A stretch of DNA of 64,000 nt, from contig WLWY01000001.1 in assembly GCA_012103325.1 (NCBI GenBank), positions 62,001-126,000 of the forward strand, in the 5' to 3' direction. This document shows positions 56,948 to 64,000 of the stretch, piece by piece (the stretch's first letter is position 1; each line of letters begins with the position of its first letter). Under the pieces are notes generated by a model. The model searched no databases, was not told the DNA's origin, and worked only from the letters and a program-made list of their open reading frames with translations. The position numbers and the translations under genes were made by a program. This stretch comes from Alphaproteobacteria bacterium. Its GTDB lineage: Bacteria > Pseudomonadota > Alphaproteobacteria > UBA8366 > GCA-2717185.

Positions 56948-57813
56948 GCGATCATTCCCCGCAGACCTTCGCGATAATTTGGCCATTTCAGGATGACGCC
57001 GAGTTCGTCCTTGATCCGCTTGTTCGAAACGCGCTTGTTGTCGCGGTAGAAGCTCTTCGCCATGTCGCTCAACTCGGCCTCATCAAATGCGATTTCCGGC
57101 GGCGGTTCCACGCCGAGCAAATCGCAGGCATAGGCGATCACCTCCTGTGGTGGCGCGGCTTCGTCATCGCAAACATTGTAGGCCGCGCCCGGATGCGGCT
57201 TCGCCATCGAGGCACGCAGTATCTGGGCGATATCGTCGACATGGGTGCGGCTGAAGACCTGCCCCGGCTTGACGATGCGACGCGCCCGGCTGCTGCGCAC
57301 GGTGTCGAGTGCGCTGCGGCCCGGCCCGTAAATCCCCGCGAGCCGGAATGCATGAACCGGTGCACCCGTTTTCAGGCTCAGCCATCCTACCTCCGCGTCG
57401 ACCCGGCGATTGCCGCGCGCGCCGGTCGGCTCCAGCGACGACGTTTCGTCGACCCAACCGCCCTGCCGGTCTCCGTAAACACCCGTGGTCGAGAGATAGC
57501 CAATCCAGGCAAGCCCCTGAATCGTGGCAATATCGTCAGCGTGGTGCGCGAGGACGGGATCGCCGTTCGGTCCGGGCGGCACGGACGACAGAAGGTGCGT
57601 CGTTCCCTTCAAGGCTGCCGCGGCATTCGGCATCGGCGCCGTACCGTCGAAGCGATGCATCTCATACCCCAACGCCTCGAATGCGCCAGCGTCGGAATCG
57701 GGACGGCAGGTGCCCGCGACCTGCCATCCTTCGTCGTGCAGTATCGCCGCAAGCACGCTCGCCGAATAGCCGAGACCGAAACAGAACAGACGCGGGTTCA
57801 TCGTTGGAGCCAT
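56944..57813 (-). CDS. NAD-dependent epimerase/dehydratase-like protein (YeeZ type)
   Basis: 289 residues; GGAAGG precedes the ATG at 57813. N-terminal nucleotide motif FCFGLGYSASVLA replaces the usual GxxGxxG, followed by YLSTTGVYGDRQGGWVDE and FRLAGIYGPGRSA, typical of YeeZ/SDR-e proteins. Substrate unknown. It shares an ATGA overlap with the downstream lipoprotein gene. Confidence 0.86.
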   Translation of the reverse strand: MAPTMNPRLFCFGLGYSASVLAAILHDEGWQVAGTCRPDSDAGAFEALGYEMHRFDGTAPMPNAAAALKGTTHLLSSVPPGPNGDPVLAHHADDIATIQGLAWIGYLSTTGVYGDRQGGWVDETSSLEPTGARGNRRVDAEVGWLSLKTGAPVHAFRLAGIYGPGRSALDTVRSSRARRIVKPGQVFSRTHVDDIAQILRASMAKPHPGAAYNVCDDEAAPPQEVIAYACDLLGVEPPPEIAFDEAELSDMAKSFYRDNKRVSNKRIKDELGVILKWPNYREGLRGMIA

Positions 57814-57902
57814 AAAGTCCTTCCCACAAGAAAGGAAACGCCGACAGCGTTAAATTTTTGTATAACACGCGCGACCTAATAACAGAGATCATTGATAGTG
57901 CC

Positions 57903-58664
57903 GTGCGAAAAAGATTGCCGCTGATCGCGCTCCTCGGGATCTTCCTACCGGCAACCGCGGGTGCCGCACCGACGCGCATCGATAGCGACGACAGAACCTA
58001 TGAAAACTGCATGCGCCTTTCCCGCACCGACCCGGATGCGGCGCTGGAGGCCGCGCTTGCATGGCAGGATATGGGCGGTGGCGGTGCCGCCCGGCACTGC
58101 GTCGCAGCAACTTATTTCAGCCTCGGTCAATACGAACAGGCGGCGACCCGGTTCGAGAAATTGGCCGGCGAAATGAACGACGCCCCAGAACCGCAACGCG
58201 CCGCGATACTGGCACAGGCAGGCACCGCATGGTTTCGCGCCGAGGAGATGGAACGTGCGTTCGCGGCGCAGAGCGCAGCGCTGGAACTGGCACCTGACGA
58301 TACGGAGATATTGATCGACCGCGCGATGACCTTGGCCGGTGCGAAAAACTATTGGGAGGCAATCGACGATTTGAATCAGGTCGTCGCGCGCAATCCAGAT
58401 CGGATCGAAGCCCTCGTCCTGCGCGCCAGCGCCTATCGCTTCGTCGATGCGATCCCACTCGCGCGGGAGGACGCGGAGGCGGCATTCCGGCTGGCACCGG
58501 AGCGGCCGGAAGTGCTGCTCGAATACGGCATCCTGCAACGCCTTGCAAACGATCGCGATGGCGCGAGGCAAAGCTGGTTGAAACTAATTCGCCTGCACGA
58601 AGGCACGCCGGCCGCGGATGCGGCGCAACGCAATCTCGAACTCTTGGATGTAAAAGTTCGCTGA
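57903..58664 (+). CDS. Secreted tetratricopeptide-repeat protein
   Basis: The GTG at 57903 gives a clean signal peptide (RKRLPLIALLGIFLPATAGA) and 253 residues; a TTG at 57858 is less likely. At least four TPR-like helical pairs follow (for example AATYFSLGQYEQAATRFEKL and ALVLRASAYRFVDAIPLARE). Probably a periplasmic scaffold; partners unknown. It ends six bases before a large palindromic element. Confidence 0.8.
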   Translation: MRKRLPLIALLGIFLPATAGAAPTRIDSDDRTYENCMRLSRTDPDAALEAALAWQDMGGGGAARHCVAATYFSLGQYEQAATRFEKLAGEMNDAPEPQRAAILAQAGTAWFRAEEMERAFAAQSAALELAPDDTEILIDRAMTLAGAKNYWEAIDDLNQVVARNPDRIEALVLRASAYRFVDAIPLAREDAEAAFRLAPERPEVLLEYGILQRLANDRDGARQSWLKLIRLHEGTPAADAAQRNLELLDVKVR

Positions 58665-58670
58665 GCCTGC

Positions 58671-58815
58671 TTAGAGCGGATCAGGATTGACCGAACCCAA
58701 TTACTTGGGTTCGGTCGGTTCTGTGAATCCGCTCTATCTTATTAATAGTTTAGAACAGATTCACACGATTATTGGATCGCCGCAGGCGATTCCAATCAAT
58801 CCTGATCTGTTCTAG
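58671..58815. repeat. Composite palindromic element, likely a repetitive extragenic element/terminator
   Basis: About 145 bases with nested inverted repeats. The outer ends TTAGAGCGGATCAGGATTGA (58671-58690) and TCAATCCTGATCTGTTCTAG (58796-58815) are near-perfect reverse complements. Inside are two hairpins, GACCGAACCCAA / TTAC / TTGGGTTCGGTC (12 bp) and ATTGGATCGCC / GCA / GGCGATTCCAAT (one bulge), and an inner inverted repeat of the form TGTGAATCCGCTCTA against TAGAACAGATTCACA. It fills the gap between two convergent genes and supplies the TAG stop of the GST gene. Confidence 0.8.
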
Positions 58816-59480
58816 AAATCCAGATCGGCATAGTGCTTGGGTGGCGGCGCGCCGGGAATGTGGTCTCCCAGCAGAGAGCGAAAACTGGGGCGCGACTTGA
58901 TCCGCGCGTACCATTCCCGGGCCGCAACATGTTCGTCCCAGGGCACGTCGCCTAGATAATCGACGCAGGACAGATGCGCCGCGGCCGCGATGTCGGCCAA
59001 GGTCAGCTCGTCCCCCGCGATCCAGCGGCGCTGTTCCGTCAGATAGCCGATATAGTCCAGATGGAAATGTATATTCTGGTTTCCAGCGCGAATCGCCGCC
59101 GAGTCCGGCTCGCCAAGACCCAGAAAACGCTTCATGATCTTCTCGTTTACGAGGTTCGCCGTGACTTCCTGATGAAATTTCAGATCGAACCATGCGACGA
59201 GCCGACGCGTCTCCGCCCGCATCGCCGGCGACCGCCCGATAAGCGGTGGATCGGGGTGGGTTTCGTCCAGATATTCGACGATCGCCGCCGATTCGGAGAG
59301 CACCATGCCGTCGTCCTGAACAAGCACCGGCACTTCGCCCGTCGGGTTGAGCGTCAGAAACTCCTCGCGGCGTTCCCACACCTTCTCGACCTTAAGGCTG
59401 ACATCGAGCCCTTTTTCGCCCAACACGATACGGACTTTACGGCTGAACGGTGACAGCCAGAGATGATAGAGCAGCGGCAT
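58812..59480 (-). CDS. Glutathione S-transferase family protein
   Basis: 222 residues from the ATG at 59480 (59489 is an alternative). N-terminal thioredoxin-like domain LYHLWLSPFSRKVRIVLGEKG with the active-site Ser region, TGEVPVLVQDDGMVLSESAAI (cis-Pro loop and GSH-binding Glu-Ser), then an all-helical domain with ELTLADIAAAAHL. Detoxification or glutathione-dependent isomerisation is likely; the substrate is unknown. The stop codon is inside the palindromic element. Confidence 0.9.
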   Translation of the reverse strand: MPLLYHLWLSPFSRKVRIVLGEKGLDVSLKVEKVWERREEFLTLNPTGEVPVLVQDDGMVLSESAAIVEYLDETHPDPPLIGRSPAMRAETRRLVAWFDLKFHQEVTANLVNEKIMKRFLGLGEPDSAAIRAGNQNIHFHLDYIGYLTEQRRWIAGDELTLADIAAAAHLSCVDYLGDVPWDEHVAAREWYARIKSRPSFRSLLGDHIPGAPPPKHYADLDF

Positions 59481-59669
59481 GGCGCCCATATTAGGGACTG
59501 CGTCAAAAATGGAAAGAGTGCGCCACTCAATATGGCCTGCGAAATATGCCCGATGCAGCATACAGCGGGCCTGTGAAAATCATTTGTGATCCCATTGTGG
59601 TACTAAATTATTCTGTCCTCAGCATGGGCAAGTTGCGTATAACGACATCCACATCTACGCGGGGACAGC

Positions 59670-60467
59670 GTGGCGCTATACCATATTTTGATTTTGGCCG
59701 TTGTTCAGGGGATCACCGAGTTCCTCCCGATCAGTTCGTCCGGACACCTGATATTAACGTCGCAGGTGCTCGGGTGGCCGGATCAAGGGATGATGATCGA
59801 TATTGCGGTTCACGTCGGAACCTTGTTTGCCGTCATGCTGTATTTCTGGCGCGATATGTGGCTGATAGCCGTCGGCGTTGTCCGACTGGCTGCCGGCCGT
59901 AGCAATCCGGGCGCGCGATTGGCGCTCTACATTGCGATCGGCACAGTTCCGATCGTCATTGTTGGATTTCTAGGCAAAGATTTCATCGCAACGCATTTCC
60001 GCAGTGCCGAAATCATTGCCTGGGCGACCTTGGGTTTCGGCATCATCTTGTGGATCGCCGACCGGGTCGGCATGACCCTGCGCAAGATCGAACACCTGTC
60101 CTGGGGCAGTGTGCTATTCATCGGCTTGATGCAGGTCCTCGCCCTTATACCCGGCACCAGCCGCTCCGGCATCACGATGACTGCGGCACGGGTACTCGGC
60201 ATGGAGCGGCAGGAAGCGGCGCGTTTTTCCATGCTGTTGTCGATTCCGACGATCCTCGGCGCGGGAATTATCAGCAGCTACGACCTTTACGAGTCGGGCG
60301 ACATGGCGCTCGGTCTGGATGCGCTTATTGCCGCGGCCATCGCCTTCCTGACGGCCATGATCGCCATCTGGGGCCTCATGCGGTGGCTGCGCAACGCCAG
60401 CTTCACCCCGTTTGTGCTCTACCGGATTATCCTCGCGGCAGGCCTTCTTTACTGGGTCTACGCTTAG
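59670..60467 (+). CDS. uppP: Undecaprenyl-diphosphatase UppP/BacA
   Basis: 265 residues from a GTG start, about eight membrane segments. The catalytic motifs are intact: QGITEFLPISSSGHL near the N-terminus and PGTSRSGITMTAARVLG in the middle. It recycles the lipid carrier for peptidoglycan and O-antigen at the inner membrane. The stop overlaps the convergent amidohydrolase stop by four bases. Confidence 0.97.
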   Translation: MALYHILILAVVQGITEFLPISSSGHLILTSQVLGWPDQGMMIDIAVHVGTLFAVMLYFWRDMWLIAVGVVRLAAGRSNPGARLALYIAIGTVPIVIVGFLGKDFIATHFRSAEIIAWATLGFGIILWIADRVGMTLRKIEHLSWGSVLFIGLMQVLALIPGTSRSGITMTAARVLGMERQEAARFSMLLSIPTILGAGIISSYDLYESGDMALGLDALIAAAIAFLTAMIAIWGLMRWLRNASFTPFVLYRIILAAGLLYWVYA

Positions 60468-61915
60468 GGAATTTGCTTCACTGTTTGAAATACCATAGGC
60501 GACAAGGCTTCCGCGTCGCGCCCCGCCCAATCCAATTCGGGAACCCGTTCCATCGAGCGCTGCTGTGCCGCCTCCAACGCGTCGGAGGCCGCCGAAAGAT
60601 CGATATTAAGCGGCCGGCCCTCTTTCACAACACACACCCCATCGACGTAGACATCGCGCACCGCCCGGTCCGCTGCGACAAAAATCAGACTCCGGAGCGG
60701 CTCCCGCAGCGGCATCATCGACGGGTCCTTGATATCGACCAGCACGAAATCCGCCTTGCAGCCGGATGCGAGCCGTCCGATATCCGTCCGTCCCAACGCA
60801 CGAGCGCCACCGGTCGTCGCGGCCTCGAACACGTCACGCGTCTCCAAATCGTCGACCGTACCCATCGCGATCCGCGCAAAATTGCCGGCGCCACGCATCT
60901 CTTCGAGAAAGTTGTGCGGATAGGTGTCCGTACCGATCCCGAGATTGATACCCGCGCGGCGGTATTCGCCGAAGCTTTGCAGCGTTATGCCGCGGCGCAT
61001 GAAAACCGTCGGGCAATGGGCCACCGTCGTTTCGGTATCGCGCAGGATTGCCAGATCGTTTCGCGACGTCCAGTGCAGCCACGGGTGATGGTCGAGGAAG
61101 ATCGCGTGTCCGATGATCGCATGCGGACCGAGACCACCGATATCCTTGAGCCATTGGATCGGCGTCACGCCATGGCGCCGGATCATCTCGTGAAACTCGT
61201 TCACGCTCTGCGCCGCATGGATCTGGAACGGCATATTGCGTTCTTTGGCGTAGTCGTGCGCGTCGCGGATCAAGTCGGGCGTACAGGTGTCGATCTGCGC
61301 CGGGCACACCATCCCACTCAAACGGCCCGATGGATGTTGCCGCGCTAGCTCGATAACCCGTTGTGCTTCCGCGAACGCTTCGCGCCCCGCCTGCTCATCC
61401 CAGTCATATTCGATGCGCCGCCCCTCTGCGACGCGCCATCGCGCATCGCGGAACATCGGCGCGGCCACCGCACGGATGCCGCTTTCCGCCAGCGTATCGA
61501 GCCAGCCGTCGAACGGAATCGACAAGTCAGCAACGGTCGTGACGCCGCTCATCAGCAGCTCTGCCATCGCCACACGAATCCCAGCAATGGCACCTTCCCG
61601 GTCACCGGCGAAGACCGGCAGGAATTCGTAGAGCGAACTATGCCAGAAGTTCGGGCTGCGGGTCTCGTCGGTCAATCCCTTGCGCAGGGGTTCGCTCGAC
61701 GGGTGCGTATGGATGTTGATCAGCCCCGGAAGGATCAACCGCGCGCGGCCGTCGATCTCCTGAGCGGCGGGCCCGTCGTAATGGCCGCCGACCTGGACGA
61801 TTTCCGTTCCCTGAAACGCGACGTCGGCGTCGCGCAGATAGACGTGCTGTTCGTTCGCATCGTCCCACGCGACGATCCAAGCCGCGTTTCGGACAACCGT
61901 CACATTCGTCGACAT
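60464..61915 (-). CDS. Amidohydrolase (cytosine/guanine deaminase-like, TrzA/AtzA group)
   Basis: 483 residues from the ATG at 61915 (AAGG upstream). Metal-binding pattern of the group: LPGLINIHTHPSSEP, IHAAQS, IIGHAIFLDHH and GIGTDTYPHN. Members deaminate or dechlorinate purines, pyrimidines, melamine or similar ring substrates. The exact substrate is unknown. It follows an NDUFA9-like gene by nine bases. Confidence 0.87.
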   Translation of the reverse strand: MSTNVTVVRNAAWIVAWDDANEQHVYLRDADVAFQGTEIVQVGGHYDGPAAQEIDGRARLILPGLINIHTHPSSEPLRKGLTDETRSPNFWHSSLYEFLPVFAGDREGAIAGIRVAMAELLMSGVTTVADLSIPFDGWLDTLAESGIRAVAAPMFRDARWRVAEGRRIEYDWDEQAGREAFAEAQRVIELARQHPSGRLSGMVCPAQIDTCTPDLIRDAHDYAKERNMPFQIHAAQSVNEFHEMIRRHGVTPIQWLKDIGGLGPHAIIGHAIFLDHHPWLHWTSRNDLAILRDTETTVAHCPTVFMRRGITLQSFGEYRRAGINLGIGTDTYPHNFLEEMRGAGNFARIAMGTVDDLETRDVFEAATTGGARALGRTDIGRLASGCKADFVLVDIKDPSMMPLREPLRSLIFVAADRAVRDVYVDGVCVVKEGRPLNIDLSAASDALEAAQQRSMERVPELDWAGRDAEALSPMVFQTVKQIP

Positions 61916-61924
61916 GGTCACGCC

Positions 61925-62914
61925 TTATGCCGGTTGGGCGCCATGAAACCGTCCGCCCCGCCGGAACCGGTCGAGATAGGTCGGTAGGATGACCTCTGCC
62001 GCCGTCGGCGTTACGTCGAGAGATTCCAGCGTCGGTAATTCTCCCGTAACGATGTTATCGCTTTTCAGCAATGTCACCTGGTCCCGCGTCAGTGGCGGCG
62101 TCGGCAGCAATTCGAGGAACAGCGCCTGGAAGGAGGCAACCCAAAACGGAACCGGCATCAGCAAGCATTTCCGGTCGGTCACCTGCAGCACCAGATCCAT
62201 CAGCGCCTTGAAGCTGTATACGGCCGGGCCGCCGAGTTCGTATGTCTTGCCAACGGCGTCGCGGCGTTGGAAACACGTCACCATGGCATCCGCGACGTCG
62301 CCGACATAGACGGGCTGAAATTTCGTTCCACCATCGCCATAGATATCGATCGCGCCATCGTGAAACGACGGCATCGGACAACCGAACACCGGCAAGGCTG
62401 GCAACAGACGGGCCAACGCCGCGAAGCGGTTGAAGAAATCGTCGTCCGGACCGAACACGACGCTCGGGCGGACGATTGTCGCGCCCTCGAACGCCTCGCG
62501 CACCGCCTCTTCTCCCGCCGCCTTCGACCACGCATAGCGGGACGGCGAGCGCAGAGACGCGCCGAGCGCCGACATATGCAGCAAGCGCTCAACGCCGGCC
62601 TCTTTCGATTTTCGAGCGATACGCGCCGCGCCGTCGCGATGGATCGCTTCGAAGCCCTGACGGCCCCGGCTGAACAGGATGCCGACGAGGTTGACGACCG
62701 CATCGACGCCGTCGACTGCCGCCGCGACATCATCGTTGTTGGTGATGTTGGCGCGAACCGGCGTGATCTGACCGACATCGCCCATGGGCCGCAGAAAGCC
62801 CGCGCCCGCCGCATCGCGCACCGCCACGCGGACCGCAATACCCTGCGCCGCCAGCCGTGCGACCAGATGTCGGCCGATAAAACCCGCCCCCCCAAAAACC
62901 GTGACCTGTTTCAT
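61925..62914 (-). CDS. Complex-I NDUFA9-like atypical SDR
   Basis: 329 residues from the ATG at 62914. N-terminal nucleotide site VTVFGGAGFIGRHLVARL, then VNLVGILFSRGRQGFEAIH and the YxxxK active-site pair in SRYAWSKAAGEE. It matches the alphaproteobacterial relatives of the mitochondrial complex I accessory subunit NDUFA9; in bacteria the role is unproven, and coenzyme Q biosynthesis-like functions are also possible. Confidence 0.88.
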   Translation of the reverse strand: MKQVTVFGGAGFIGRHLVARLAAQGIAVRVAVRDAAGAGFLRPMGDVGQITPVRANITNNDDVAAAVDGVDAVVNLVGILFSRGRQGFEAIHRDGAARIARKSKEAGVERLLHMSALGASLRSPSRYAWSKAAGEEAVREAFEGATIVRPSVVFGPDDDFFNRFAALARLLPALPVFGCPMPSFHDGAIDIYGDGGTKFQPVYVGDVADAMVTCFQRRDAVGKTYELGGPAVYSFKALMDLVLQVTDRKCLLMPVPFWVASFQALFLELLPTPPLTRDQVTLLKSDNIVTGELPTLESLDVTPTAAEVILPTYLDRFRRGGRFHGAQPA

Positions 62915-63141
62915 TGCCGCCTGCCTTTCCGCCAATCTGCGCTCCCGCAGTGAATATCGCGCATAGTATCGCCCGACTCCATCCTAAACAGACGATGTGT
63001 AGGATCGCTTAACACATTTCTTGTATAGACATGTCGAACCCTGACGCTGATCCGGACCGGAACAATGTTTTCGACGAATTCGGCGTGCAGGTTGACAACA
63101 TTCACGGCTCAGCCTATCACGCGGCATCAATCTGAACCGGC

Positions 63142-63228
63142 GCCCAGGTGGCGGAATTGGTAGACGCGCAGGTTTCAGGTACCTGTGGGGGCAACCCCGT
63201 GGAAGTTCGAGTCTTCTCCTGGGCACCA
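63142..63228 (+). tRNA. tRNA-Leu (anticodon CAG)
   Basis: A full class II cloverleaf: acceptor GCCCAGG/CCTGGGC, D arm, anticodon stem CAGGT/ACCTG around TTCAGGT (anticodon CAG), a long variable arm TGGGGGCAACCCCGTG, T arm GAAGTTCGAGTCTTC and an encoded CCA. Length 87 bases. Confidence 0.97.
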
Positions 63229-63264
63229 ACTAAGCCCCTCGATGTCGAGGGGAAAGGATTTTGA

Positions 63265-63879
63265 TTGTCGATTCAATTGCATCAGGGCGACTTGCCCGAC
63301 GGCGTCGACTTCGGCGAATCCGTCGCAATCGACACAGAGACCATGGGACTGAATCCGCACCGCGATCGGTTGTGCCTGGTCCAGCTCTCAGCCGGTGATG
63401 GCAACTGCCACTTGGTGCAAATCCCCGCGGAGGGGCGCGAGGCGCCGAATCTCAAACGTCTTTTGATCGATACGAACGTACTGAAGCTGTTTCATTTTGC
63501 GAGATTCGATATCGCTGCGCTGCGCAATGGGCTGGGCGTCGACTGTACCCCGGTTTACTGCACCAAGATCGCCTCTCGGCTGGCGCGGACATATACCGAC
63601 AGGCACGGGCTGAAGGATATCTGCCGCGAACTCTTGGACGTCGATTTGTCGAAACAGCAGCAATCCTCTGACTGGGGCGCGACCGACCTATCGGATGCGC
63701 AGAAAGCCTATGCGGCAAGCGATGTCCTGCACCTGCACGCCTTGAAGAAACGACTCGATACCATGCTGCTGCGCGAGGGTCGCATGCACCTTGCCGAGGC
63801 CGCATTCCGATTCCTTCCGACCCGGGCCGAGCTCGATCTTCGCGGCTGGGATGAGGACGATATCTTCTCGCACAGTTAA
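63265..63879 (+). CDS. nrnC: NrnC-type nanoRNase (ribonuclease D-like DEDDy exonuclease)
   Basis: 204 residues from a TTG start with AAAGGA upstream; the N-terminus SIQLHQGDLP aligns with the family. DEDDy motifs: AIDTETMGL (Exo I), LFHFARFDIAAL (Exo II) and YAASDVLHLHAL (Exo III, Tyr-Asp). It lacks the HRDC domains of full-length RNase D, and its length fits alphaproteobacterial NrnC, which degrades dinucleotides left from RNA and c-di-GMP breakdown. Confidence 0.9.
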   Translation: MSIQLHQGDLPDGVDFGESVAIDTETMGLNPHRDRLCLVQLSAGDGNCHLVQIPAEGREAPNLKRLLIDTNVLKLFHFARFDIAALRNGLGVDCTPVYCTKIASRLARTYTDRHGLKDICRELLDVDLSKQQQSSDWGATDLSDAQKAYAASDVLHLHALKKRLDTMLLREGRMHLAEAAFRFLPTRAELDLRGWDEDDIFSHS

Positions 63880-63950
63880 AACGCGGCTAAGGCCAACTGG
63901 CTTCTTTATTTTTTTCAATTGTATCAGTATGATTCAACGCGTCGAGGGTC

Positions 63951-64000
63951 GTGGGATTCTTCGGTGAATCCAAAGAGGATACCGACGAGGAAAAAAAGGG
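63951..64000 (+). CDS. Possible start of a further gene, cut by the window edge
   Basis: A GTG at 63951 with GAGG close upstream opens a frame reading GFFGESKEDTDEEKK to the end of the window. Only 16 codons are visible; no homology can be claimed. Confidence 0.25.
   Translation, partial: MGFFGESKEDTDEEKK

Noticed and set aside
63885-63920. Possible terminator after nrnC (GCCA/TGGC before a T-rich run)
   Set aside because: Only a four-base-pair stem; too weak to call despite the T-tract.
1-64000. CRISPR arrays, prophage, IS elements, toxin-antitoxin pairs
   Set aside because: No regularly spaced repeats, transposase, integrase or paired small toxin/antitoxin genes were recognised.

Overview
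The window reads as a stretch of chromosome from a GC-rich, gene-dense, aerobic or facultatively denitrifying alphaproteobacterium, most likely in or near the Rhodospirillales. This is inferred from gene content: a form I aerobic CO dehydrogenase cluster in the Oligotropha order, a Tat-exported clade I NosZ operon ending in nosX, a COX15/CtaA-type heme A synthase, an NrnC-type nanoRNase, a cobA-DUF2849-cysI-DUF934 operon and a complex-I NDUFA9-like protein. No phage, plasmid, IS element, rRNA operon or CRISPR array is visible.

Layout. 1-983: 3'-truncated CmcJ/NvfI-like oxidase gene (- strand). 1443-10230: complete cox cluster on the - strand, transcribed coxC-M-S-L-D-E-F-G. CoxC, an MHYT-LytTR regulator, carries a one-base frameshift in a T7 run. 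10828-19507: nosRZDFYLX on the + strand, diverging from cox and preceded by a perfect FNR-type box and a 12-bp inverted repeat. Two copies of a short palindrome-containing repeat (about 1243 and 10578) lie on either side of the cox cluster in the same orientation. 19729-27943: tRNA-Arg(CCT), an AraC regulator, an SRPBCC protein, typA, a metallo-beta-lactamase-fold hydrolase, a secreted cupredoxin-like protein, an M20 amidohydrolase, a YbhN-like membrane protein and ctaA. 28143-31390: siroheme and sulfite-reductase operon without cysH. 32127-36199: pheT, pheS, rplT, rpmI on the - strand. 37117-44024: a branched-chain-amino-acid-type ABC transporter with an acyl-CoA ligase inside it. 45211-50468: MaoC, two flavoproteins, OsmC, an SDR and an enoyl-CoA hydratase. 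50536-55246: infC with an AUA start, thrS and two glycosyltransferases. 55273-63879: hydrolases, an epimerase, a TPR protein, GST, UppP, an amidohydrolase, an NDUFA9-like protein, tRNA-Leu(CAG) and NrnC.

How it fits together. The clearest biological theme is the head-to-head pair of a CO-oxidising (electron-donating) and an N2O-reducing (electron-accepting) module sharing one roughly 700-bp control region. That suggests, but does not prove, that CO oxidation can be used with N2O as terminal acceptor when oxygen is low. No wholly unknown multi-gene system was found. The most useful novelties are regulatory and structural: the cox-nos junction, the frameshifted regulator, the repeats on either side of cox, the non-canonical infC start, a composite palindromic element that supplies a stop codon, and the split of the usual thrS-infC-rpmI-rplT-pheST block by about 14 kb of accessory genes.
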